Shown: positions 44,889 to 52,089 of the stretch, one piece after another
Position numbering within the stretch: position 1 is the stretch's first letter
Layout of the letters: each line of letters begins with the position of its first letter
Source: Pedobacter sp.
GTDB lineage: Bacteria > Bacteroidota > Bacteroidia > Sphingobacteriales > Sphingobacteriaceae
Reading direction: 5' to 3'
Assembly: GCF_031119335.1 (NCBI RefSeq)
Contig: NZ_JAVHXT010000002.1
Location: 186,001-250,000 of the forward strand
DNA length: 64,000 nt
Notes under the pieces: model-generated
Told to the model about the DNA's origin: nothing
Seen by the model: only the letters and a program-made list of their open reading frames with translations
The model's database searches: none
Translations under genes and position numbers: made by a program

Positions 44889-45185
44889 TTAATTATCAAA
44901 TGATGAGAAATCAGCAGGGTTATGAACGGAAATTTCTGCTAATGCTATTTCTTCACTTCCATGTACACTATGCCCTACTGCTCTTCCCAATGCATAACCC
45001 GCTGCATAGAAAGCACCTACTACTAGCACTACCGCACCAACAAGATCTACCTTTTCGTTCTCGATTTGGGAAACAACATTGAGTTCACCAACCACCTGTT
45101 CCGCACCAAATGAAGTTTGGTAGGTGAATGAAATTACTGTAATTGCCATAAGACAGACAACTACAATCTTGGAGAATTTTTTCAT
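44889..45185 (-). CDS. Secreted small peptide precursor 1, bacteriocin-like
   Basis: The product has 98 residues. Signal peptide MKKFSKIVVVCLMAITVISF...SFG, then AEQVVGELNVVSQIENEKVD. The hydrophobic segment LVGAVVLVVGAFYAAGYALG is followed by RAVGHSVHG and contains GxxxG (GYALG). The tail is EEIALAEISVHNPADFSSFDN. It is 16 bases upstream of precursor 2 and first in the operon. ATG 45185 is chosen over 45206 because MKK begins a standard signal peptide. GxxxG in two paired secreted peptides recalls class IIb two-peptide bacteriocins; that analogy is inference. Confidence 0.8.
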   Translation of the reverse strand: MKKFSKIVVVCLMAITVISFTYQTSFGAEQVVGELNVVSQIENEKVDLVGAVVLVVGAFYAAGYALGRAVGHSVHGSEEIALAEISVHNPADFSSFDN

Positions 45186-45258
45186 ATAGTTTAGTAAAAT
45201 TTTCACCTGCTCTTTTCAAGATTTTCGGTAACCTCTTGCTGCTGGCCAAACATTAAAT

Positions 45259-45290
45259 CAAATGTAAAGGCAACTGATAGCAAACTGCAA
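45259..45290 (-). promoter_or_regulatory. Promoter of the peptide operon
   Basis: On the minus strand the -7 element is TACATTTG (45259-45266), with a TTG -33 element at 45288-45290, 21 bases upstream. This gives a leader of about 65-70 bases before the first peptide ATG. It lies in the intergenic region shared with the divergent XRE regulator, which could bind here. Confidence 0.6.
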
Positions 45291-45357
45291 GATTTTTCGC
45301 CCTCGAAATACGAGGGTAAAAATTTAGGCCGCTATTTTTAATTATGTAACATTTCTG

Positions 45358-45365
45358 TAGCTTTA
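45358..45365 (+). promoter_or_regulatory. Weak -7 element for the XRE regulator
   Basis: TAGCTTTA differs from TAnnTTTG at one base. It lies 23 bases before the ACCT tract and about 70 bases before the ATG, so the tract would be transcribed in the leader. Confidence 0.4.
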
Positions 45366-45388
45366 TAAAAAAGAGAATTATGATTTAA

Positions 45389-45436
45389 ACCTACCTACCT
45401 ACCTACCTACCTACCTACCTACCTACCTACCTACCT
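45389..45436 (+). repeat. (ACCT)12 tetranucleotide tract abutting a start codon
   Basis: Exactly twelve ACCT units occupy 48 bases, immediately followed by the ATG of the XRE regulator. A TAA stop in the same frame ends one base before the tract. Such tracts change length by slipped-strand mispairing; here a change would alter leader length and the sequence at the ribosome-binding position, not the reading frame. Confidence 0.9.
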
Positions 45437-45706
45437 ATGAAAAAAGAAGCTGGAATAGTAATTAAAGCCATTAGGCTGCGGCTCGGCTATAAACAAGAAT
45501 ACGTAGCACAAAAAATTAACATTAGTGCAAGCTTATTGGGTCATATAGAAAATGGCCGTGTTGGACTAGATATTGACAAACTATATCTTTTGGCTAATCT
45601 TTATCATGTGTTGCCCAGAAATATTTTAGAAATAGCAATAGAGCTGTATAAGAATAAAACCGAAGATGGTTTAGATAGAGCCATAAGTTACATTACAACA
45701 AAATAA
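45437..45706 (+). CDS. XRE-family (Cro/CI-type) transcriptional regulator
   Basis: The protein has 89 residues. The helix-turn-helix spans about residues 9-60: IKAIRLRLGYKQEYVAQKIN, ISASLLGHIENGRVGLDIDK, LYLLANLYHV. It diverges from the peptide operon, which makes it the likely regulator of it. Expression is probably affected by the twelve ACCT repeats that end at its ATG. Confidence 0.9.
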   Translation: MKKEAGIVIKAIRLRLGYKQEYVAQKINISASLLGHIENGRVGLDIDKLYLLANLYHVLPRNILEIAIELYKNKTEDGLDRAISYITTK

Positions 45707-45726
45707 TCTAAATTTCCAAGCATAAT

Positions 45727-46743
45727 CTAAACCCTAAAAATCACCTCTGTAGCACCATAACCAAATTTTTCTTTTTTGGCATCCATAAAAGTGCGCACCT
45801 GCGGATGTTTGCTAATTACCTTATGAATATGGTTTCTCAAAGTACCGTTACCAACGCCATGAATAAATACAATTGAAGACATTTGATGAACTATAGCTGC
45901 ATCTAGAACTTCCTGAAACTTATTCAGCTGAACATCTAAAATTTCACTTTGTGATAAGAAATGATGGTCGTCTGTGAGTTTCTCGATATGTAGATCTACC
46001 TCTTGTTGTGGTTTTGCAACTTTTGGTTTATCTTCTTTTACACTGAAGAAACTTTCCTTTAGCTTTTGAGCATCAATTACCAAGGCAGGCTCATCCAATC
46101 TAATCAACCAACCATATTTATTGATTTCTGTGATTTGATTTTTAGCACCGCTGAAATCTTTAGCCTTGAAACGCTTATTTAGTTGTAGTGGAGCTTTTGG
46201 TTTTAAATTACCAGGAGTAAAAAACAAAGCCTGAAACGTGAAATTTGACCAATTGTCTAAATCGCCAAGGTTCGCGGTGTAGATTTGAACACTGCCTTTT
46301 GGTTGTACTACGCCTACAAAATCACCTTTGTAAATTCCAGCTTTTTCTGTTTTTAAGGATAACAGTAATTGATATGAGGTTCTGTTCACCAAAGTAAAGT
46401 GAGCCACTACAGAGGCTTTGTTGTCCTCGGCAACCGCTAAATAAACACCATCTTCTACAAACTTTTCGTCTACCTGTAGTGCAGGCATGGCATTGTTTGC
46501 TGTATCCGCATTGCTGTGATGACCGTGTACAAAAGTTAAATTGCTTTTAGCTACCGGAATTTCAAAACCATCCGTATCAGTAACACCTACGGTCAAATCA
46601 TCAATTATTTTGGTGATGTAGCCTTCTCTTTTTTCGTCTATGAAACGAACGTAGTCTCCAACCTTAAACCCCAAACCCCTAAAGGGGCTTTCATTTCTAA
46701 CCTCTAAATCCCCTAAAGGAGACTTTTCCTTTCTATCGTTCAT
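45727..46743 (-). CDS. DUF2027 and Smr domain protein
   Basis: The protein has 338 residues. The DUF2027 core begins FKVGDYVRFIDEKREGYITK near residue 26. The C-terminal Smr domain (about 245-338) has the DLH motif in EVDLHIEKLTDDHHFLS and HGVGNGTLRNHIHK, linked to nuclease activity in MutS2-type Smr domains. Residues 7-24 (SPLGDLEVRNESPFRGLG) are encoded by CCCCTAAAGGGG-family repeat sequence and are not expected in the family, so the repeat has extended the N-terminus or displaced the original start. Probable cytosolic nucleic-acid protein, role unknown. Confidence 0.9.
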   Translation of the reverse strand: MNDRKEKSPLGDLEVRNESPFRGLGFKVGDYVRFIDEKREGYITKIIDDLTVGVTDTDGFEIPVAKSNLTFVHGHHSNADTANNAMPALQVDEKFVEDGVYLAVAEDNKASVVAHFTLVNRTSYQLLLSLKTEKAGIYKGDFVGVVQPKGSVQIYTANLGDLDNWSNFTFQALFFTPGNLKPKAPLQLNKRFKAKDFSGAKNQITEINKYGWLIRLDEPALVIDAQKLKESFFSVKEDKPKVAKPQQEVDLHIEKLTDDHHFLSQSEILDVQLNKFQEVLDAAIVHQMSSIVFIHGVGNGTLRNHIHKVISKHPQVRTFMDAKKEKFGYGATEVIFRV

Positions 46744-46817
46744 ATTGTTGCTTAATTTTTTACTTTTTGTATTTCCATCATGCCTTTAATTCCCACTTTA
46801 GGGGGCTAGGGGGTTAC
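46668..46817. repeat. Inverted-repeat element covering a gene start and a gene end
   Basis: The left part has cores CCCCTAAAGGGG (46675-46686) and CCCCTAAAGGAG (about 46711-46722) inside the DUF2027/Smr coding region. The right arm (about 46788-46817, TTTAGGGGGCTAGGGGGTTA) holds the fabH stop codon. The arms are inverted imperfect copies around a 60-70-bp centre that contains the DUF2027 start codon. Confidence 0.6.
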
Positions 46818-47860
46818 CATTTAATTAAAGCACTTGCCCAGGTAAAGCCAGAGCCAAATGCCGCCAAGCAAATCAAATCACCTTCTTTTACTTTGCCAGC
46901 TTCCCAAGCCTCGCTTAAAGCAATTGGTACCGATGCTGCAGTGGTATTTCCGTATTTTTGGATGTTATTGAACACCTTATCATCGCTTAAACCCAGTAAC
47001 TGCTGCACGTATTGACTGATACGCAAATTAGCTTGGTGCGGCACCAACAAGTCAATATCTTTTGCTGTATAGTTATTAGCGGCTAAAGCTTCATTAATTA
47101 CCTCTGGAAATTTGACCACTGCCTTTTTGAAAACCGCAGGACCATCCATATAAGGCAAGGCAGCACCACTTTCTATTTGTTCGGTGGTAATGAAAAGTCC
47201 GCCTAGTTCTTGATTTGGAAATGCTGGCTTATCTTTTAACCATTTATTGGCGTGCGCTCCAGGATAGTGCATTGCTAAAATCTCTGCATCGGCACCATCG
47301 CTATGTAAATGCGTACTTAAAATTCCCTGACCTTCTTTTTTTGCTCTTTGTAAAACTGCCGCCCCTGCCCCATCGCCAAATATTACCGAAACATTGCGGC
47401 TCCGAGTATCAAAATCCATCGCAAAAGAATGTTTCTCGCTACCTACTACCAAAATGTTTTTATACATTCCGGTTTTAATGAACTGATCGGCTACGGAAAG
47501 TGCATACACAAAGCCTGAACATTGGTTACGAATATCCAAAGCACCAACCTCTTTCATCCCCATTTCGCGTTGCAGTAACACACCGCAGCCCGGAAAATAG
47601 TAATCGGGACTTAGGGTAGCGAAGATGATGAAATCGATATCATCTTTGGTAACACCTGCTCGTTCCATCGCTACCTTTGCAGCCTCGATGCCCATTGTAG
47701 TAGTAGTTTCTTCGTACCTATGCGCAAAGCGACGCTCTTTTATGCCTGTGCGTTCTTGAATCCATTCGTCGCTGGTTTCCATGAAACGCGATAAATCATT
47801 ATTGGTATATACATTTTTTGGCACATAATGGCCGATGCCGGCAATTTTTGAACTATACAT
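46814..47860 (-). CDS. fabH: Beta-ketoacyl-ACP synthase III (KAS III)
   Basis: The protein has 348 residues. It condenses acyl-CoA with malonyl-ACP to begin fatty-acid synthesis. The thiolase fold has active-site Cys114 in DIRNQCSGFVYALS, His in LLVPHQANLRI and Asn in YGNTTAASVPIAL. The N-terminal KIAGIGHYVPKNVYTNNDLS and SDEWIQERTGIKERR are typical. ATG 47860 is chosen because a -7 element covers 47879-47886, which rules out the ATG at 47881. It may belong to a paralogous set, since Bacteroidota often carry several FabH-like proteins. The stop codon lies in a repeat arm. Confidence 0.95.
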   Translation of the reverse strand: MYSSKIAGIGHYVPKNVYTNNDLSRFMETSDEWIQERTGIKERRFAHRYEETTTTMGIEAAKVAMERAGVTKDDIDFIIFATLSPDYYFPGCGVLLQREMGMKEVGALDIRNQCSGFVYALSVADQFIKTGMYKNILVVGSEKHSFAMDFDTRSRNVSVIFGDGAGAAVLQRAKKEGQGILSTHLHSDGADAEILAMHYPGAHANKWLKDKPAFPNQELGGLFITTEQIESGAALPYMDGPAVFKKAVVKFPEVINEALAANNYTAKDIDLLVPHQANLRISQYVQQLLGLSDDKVFNNIQKYGNTTAASVPIALSEAWEAGKVKEGDLICLAAFGSGFTWASALIKW

Positions 47861-47878
47861 AATAGGCGGTTTGATATA

Positions 47879-47886
47879 CAAAGATA
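47879..47886 (-). promoter_or_regulatory. TAnnTTTG -7 element of fabH
   Basis: The minus strand reads TATCTTTG, the same as the mfd element, 18 bases before the ATG at 47860. Confidence 0.6.
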
Positions 47887-48186
47887 GGTTAATTTACGAT
47901 TTTAGTCCCGAACATTCGGGATACGATTGGTTAAAAGAAAACAAGACTTTGAGGACTAAGTTTGAACTTAATTTATTGTGTGTCCAAAATTTGGAAAGGG
48001 ATAATGCAATTGAGTTTTATGCAGGACTTTTTGTTAACTAAACCTGATGGCAGCGGTTATATCCCGATTTTTATCGGGAATAATAGCGAACAGCAGGGCT
48101 ACCGTTACCGAAATGCTTGTTGCGAAAATTTCCAAATAAAAAAAGGCCGCATCCACGGCCTTGTGCTTAATTAATTATTAACCACG
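47887..48186. other. Intergenic region with REP-like hairpins and a terminator
   Basis: No gene. CCCGAACATTCGGG lies near 47906-47919. The palindrome TCCCGATTTTTATCGGGA occupies 48062-48079 and is followed by AGCGAACAGCAGGGCTACC, a REP-like arrangement also seen near 57062-57113. A terminator closes the right side. Confidence 0.6.
48138..48162 (-). terminator. Rho-independent terminator of the outer-membrane receptor gene
   Basis: AAGGCCG (48143-48149) pairs with CGGCCTT (48156-48162) around a six-base loop; on the minus strand a run of T follows. Confidence 0.8.
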
Positions 48187-50967
48187 CTAGAACCTAAACA
48201 TGGTATCTTTACCCCCAACTTTACCTCCAAAATTTTGGATGTTGTACGTGAGCGTAAAGAGCCCGTGCCTACCAATATTGTTCACTCGCAAATCTCTAGC
48301 GGTATTTTCGGTGATGTAGACGTAACGCCTGTTATTGGTATTCAGAATATCGTTGAAGCTGCATTTGAGTTGCAAGCGGTCGTTTTTTAGGAAAAGAAAA
48401 GTAACAGCAGCGTTCCAAAAACTCATGGTGTTGTTTTGTCCGTTAAGCGTTTGCGTGTTGTGCTGTAAGCGATAGTTGGTTTCCCAAACCACTTTCTTAG
48501 GGAAACGGATAATCATTTCGGTATCGCTGCTGTGGTTATAGTAGTTTAAATCTCTGAAGAAATCGCTTTCGTAGTAACTCTTGTTAAAGCCAAAGCTGTA
48601 GGTTTCGCCAAATTCGAATTTATCGTTTAGGTTAATTCTAGCGCCAACCCGAGGCCCGCCATTGATGATTCTACTTTTGCTATTTACGCTATTTACAATT
48701 ACATAGCTTTGATTGTAGTTGCCCCAATAACCCGTGCTAATGGTAAACTGCTTTCTGGTGCCTTTAAATTCTTTCGACAGATTACCGTTGCTATGGAACT
48801 GCCAAATACCATCTTGATTTACAGGTGTGGTTGTCTGCACACCGCCATCGCTAACGGTTCTAGACATAATTAGGCCATCGTTTTGTACGCTACCACCTAG
48901 ATATAAATTATAGCTCAATGTTTTTTGAGTATCGTATTTGTACACATTCATGTTTACTTGGTGTGTTTTAGATGGCCTTAAATTTGGATTACCATTTTGG
49001 ATAAAAAACGGATTGGTGTTGTTCGCTACGGGCTGCAGGTAACTCACTAATGCTTCCCTAAATGAGGGCGAGTAGCTGAAATTTAAGCTCTTGTACCTGA
49101 TGGTTCACTGCGGTGCGAAAAACTGAATATGCGGCTCGAAACGTTGGTTATTCGCAAAGTCGTTTGTTAAATCGATGGTGTTGAATACGAAGCCAGGCTG
49201 TATGTTCAAATCTTTGTTCACTTTCCATCGCAAGCTTAGGCGGTTGTTGGTTTTAAAGCCGCTCTGATTAACTGTCTCGCTCAAATTTGGCACAGCAATG
49301 TCGTAAGCTTGGTTACTCGGATTTTTAATAAAGGTGAGTAGCGCATTTTCATTATCAATATAATTGGCGTTGCTAGCGATGTTTAAACTTAACGACTTGC
49401 TAATAGGTTCGCTGTAATTTGCGTTTAGGTTGACGTTAAAATAGCCAATGTTGTTATCACGCCACTGGTCTAAATATTCGCTAGCATTTTGGGGGATATA
49501 GAAATTACTTTCGTTAAGATTGTAAGTATCTGTGAGGTTTTCCCTTTTCGAAACATTTAAAGTAAGATTTAGGGAACGTCCGGCTTTTTTAAAGTCTTTC
49601 CATAAGCTTGTGCTCAGGTTTAAATCGGTATTTCTACCTTTTACTCTCGAGTTGTTATCGCCATCACTTTCTAGTAAGAGTTGAGTGTTGTAAGTACTGG
49701 TTCTTAATGCGCCGCGGTTGTTTGAAATACCAATTGAAGCAGTAGGTTCTATAGTTAGTTTGGTCAAACTATCTAACTTGGCTTCAATTCTAGCACCAAA
49801 ATTATGACTGTAATTTCTGTTGGTTTGCTGCGAGCTGGTGTTAATGAACAGCCTTCTTTGTGCCAAGGTTTGGTCTACGTCGGTTTGCGAATCTATGAAG
49901 TTATCGCTATACCCCAAAAAGTACTTACCGTTAATTTTTATCCCTTTTTTGGTGAGGGTATTGAAGTTTGCACCAGCACCTCCAGATTGCGTTATACCTC
50001 CGTTCATGCCTCCTCCAAAAGAAATTCCATTTAGGCTAAAACCACCCTCAGAGTTAATGGAAGTAGAATTTACACCGGCTCTCTGCATACCTCCAATGCG
50101 CATTACATCAGAAATGCTGAAACCAGGTTTGTTTGCGTTGTTGCCATAACCTAACACACTTACTTGAGTGGTATCTCTAAAGAAGCTCATGATACCGCCT
50201 GCTTCGAATAATTCCCTCGGCCCGCCACCTGCATAGAGTTTTCCAAAAGCACCGCTTTTAATTGCTTTTTTAAGTTTTAGGTTGATGATTTGAGGAATGT
50301 TACCCGCCACAATATCTGGATCCCTACGTTTCGCTTCCGGGTCGTCTGTTAATTGTACCTTATCGATGATGTTTGCTGGTAAATTCTTAGTCGCAATTTG
50401 CTGGTCGCCGCCGAAGAACTCTTTGCCGTCTACCAAAATTCTACTTACCGATTTGCCATTTACTAAAATTCCACCATCGCCATCAATGGTAACTCCGGGC
50501 AGTTTTCTCAATAAATCTTCTACTACAGCACTTGGCAACGTCTTAAACGACTCTGCATTAAACTCGATGGTGTCTTTACGTACAACAATTGGTGGTCGCT
50601 CAGACTGTATCACCACTTCGTTTAGGTTATTTGTTTTTTCTGAGAGATAAATATTGCCAAGATTTAAATTGGTTTGGGATGCCTGCAAAGTCACTTCTTT
50701 ACGAACCACATTGTACATCCAAGCGTTAATTACCAAACGATATCTGGTGCCAATTTCTAAGTTATTGATTTTGAAAACGCCTTTATCGTCAGAAAGCTTG
50801 TAGGTATGCAAAACTGTATCAGCACCTTTAAATACGGAAATAGTAGCAAAATTTAGTGTAGTTTTTTTATTAACGCTGTCTAGTAAAGTTCCGCTTACGG
50901 TGCCTTTTTGCGCAAATAAAAGTTGTTGAGTAAGTAGTGTAACGAAAAGTAGTAGAAGTTTCTTCAT
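48187..50967 (-). pseudogene. Outer-membrane TonB-receptor-like beta-barrel protein broken by one in-frame stop
   Basis: About 926 codons are in one frame, with a single TGA at 49105-49107. The first part has signal peptide MKKLLLLFVTLLTQQLLFAQ, a carboxypeptidase-regulatory-like domain (GTVSGTLLDSVNKKTTLNFA), the plug (LLRKLPGVTIDGDGGILVNG, VSRILVDGKEFFGGDQ) and most of an OMP_b-brl_3 barrel. After the stop the same frame continues TIRYKSLNFSYSPSFREALV to the terminal strand FGGKVGGKDTMFRF. No frameshift is needed; a Trp, Arg or Gln codon mutated to TGA would explain it. The truncated product lacks roughly the last third of the barrel and would probably not insert. Recent inactivation, a sequencing error or readthrough are the alternatives. 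Start chosen at 50967 for the signal peptide. Confidence 0.85.
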
Positions 50968-51013
50968 TTGTTTGATTTTACTCAAAAGACGCAGCAGCAA
51001 TTATAATGTTGCA

Positions 51014-51051
51014 CAAAACTAAAAAAATAGTTTAAACTAAAAAATTAGTTT
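51014..51051 (-). promoter_or_regulatory. Two abutting 18-bp dyads overlapping a -7 element
   Basis: AAACTAAAAAAATAGTTT (51016-51033) and AAACTAAAAAATTAGTTT (51034-51051) lie head to tail and are nearly identical inverted repeats. The -7 element on the minus strand, TAGTTTTG (51014-51021), overlaps the first. A dimeric repressor bound here would block transcription of the receptor gene. The regulator is not in the window. Confidence 0.6.
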
Positions 51052-51292
51052 TATTAACATTCGCTTTTGAAACTAAAAAAGCCGAATAAGTAAATCTCAT
51101 GCGGCTTGTCTATTTTAATAATTTGTTTACGTAAAAAAATCTAAGTCACTCGTTCGATTATTAATTTAGCTAAATAGCCATTACAAGCTGATGCTGACCT
51201 GTAGTTAAACGGAAAGCTACTTGTAAATTTATTTCAGGGTCAACTATAAAAAATATAGAGCTAAATCAATTGAATAATTGTCGAACTCAGGG
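51052..51292. other. Intergenic region between the receptor gene and the lipoprotein gene
   Basis: No gene seen. Apart from the dyads at its left edge it holds AT-rich sequence only, including a possible terminator-like run near 51076-51120 (AAAAAAGCCGAAT ... ATGCGGCTTGT). Confidence 0.4.
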
Positions 51293-51892
51293 TTACAACA
51301 AAATCTTACTACTTACTTCTTTATCTATCGTGATATAACCTGGGTATTTTACCAAACCTCCGCCAACTTTAATAGATGGACGGATTTTCAAGGTTACCAA
51401 TCCTTTTTTCTCTGAGCCATTGGTGGCACCGCTGATAAAAGCGCCAATATCATCTATCATTTTGTTATCCGTTAAGAATTGATAGATATTGGCATTTACC
51501 TGTACTGGGACTTGAGTAGTTTGTCCAGCGCCAATGCTCACGCTTTGGTTAACCGAGCCGTTGAAAACTTCTTGTCGGTTAATTAGTACAATGTAATCGA
51601 AATTGTTAATGGCTGCTAGAGCATTTGATGGGTTGGTAATCTCCAAATTCAGCTTTGCTCTAAGCGGAATATCTTTCCTTAACAAACCTAAAGCCACCCC
51701 TGGAAAGTTTACGGAAGAAGTTGCACCACTTTGGATGATTTTCTTTACATCTGCACCAGCTATGGTAATATTTGTGGCATCCGTTAGGCGGTAATCACAT
51801 TGCTCTAAAGCTTTAATTTGTTGTGCTTGTTTATTGATGCCGCATGACCCTAAACCAAGGATGATAAAGCAGGCTAAAAGTATTTGTTTCAT
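51293..51892 (-). CDS. Lipoprotein with LEA-type-2-like domain
   Basis: The protein has 199 residues. The signal peptide ends in the lipobox LGLGSCG, with Cys17. The mature part is beta-rich: ITIAGADVKKII, then LRAKLNLEITNPSNALAAIN and FDYIVLINRQEVFNGSVNQS, a pattern of LEA_2/WHy domains (NPS/N-x-x-x-x, then F-D-Y). Probably anchored in a membrane facing the periplasm. Function unknown. It appears monocistronic. Confidence 0.85.
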   Translation of the reverse strand: MKQILLACFIILGLGSCGINKQAQQIKALEQCDYRLTDATNITIAGADVKKIIQSGATSSVNFPGVALGLLRKDIPLRAKLNLEITNPSNALAAINNFDYIVLINRQEVFNGSVNQSVSIGAGQTTQVPVQVNANIYQFLTDNKMIDDIGAFISGATNGSEKKGLVTLKIRPSIKVGGGLVKYPGYITIDKEVSSKILL

Positions 51893-51910
51893 TTCTTGTG
51901 TGTGTTTAAT

Positions 51911-52000
51911 TAGCCACAGTACTTGTCCCGATTACGGGATGTACTGATGGTTTTTCAATTTGATTAATTTATAAATGAAAATCTGTGTATCTGTGGCTTG
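51911..52000. repeat. Degenerate inverted-repeat element (CACAGAT words)
   Basis: TAGCCACAGTAC (51911-51922) and ATCTGTGTATCTGTGGCTTG (51981-52000) are partly complementary. A hairpin TCCCGATTACGGGA (51926-51939) interrupts the left arm. The right arm is related to the arms at 60581-60600 and 63556-63573. Confidence 0.45.
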
Positions 52001-52089
52001 TAAAATTATAGTTTCAGTTATACAAACAGCGTTCCATTTCCGAGCGCTTTTGCAAAAATTAACTATTTTAGCCATACAACCAATACACA

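Noticed and set aside
45389..45436. CRISPR-like or coding reading of the ACCT tract
   Set aside because: It is a pure four-base microsatellite with no spacers; the frame upstream of the ATG is closed by a TAA right before the tract.
47835..48174. Plus-strand frames of 68-70 codons between fabH and the receptor gene
   Set aside because: They run through promoter, REP-like hairpins and a terminator and show no protein features.
48187..51000. Two separate outer-membrane protein genes or a frameshift
   Set aside because: Both parts are in the same frame with one TGA between them and form one family-length protein, so a nonsense interruption is the simpler explanation.
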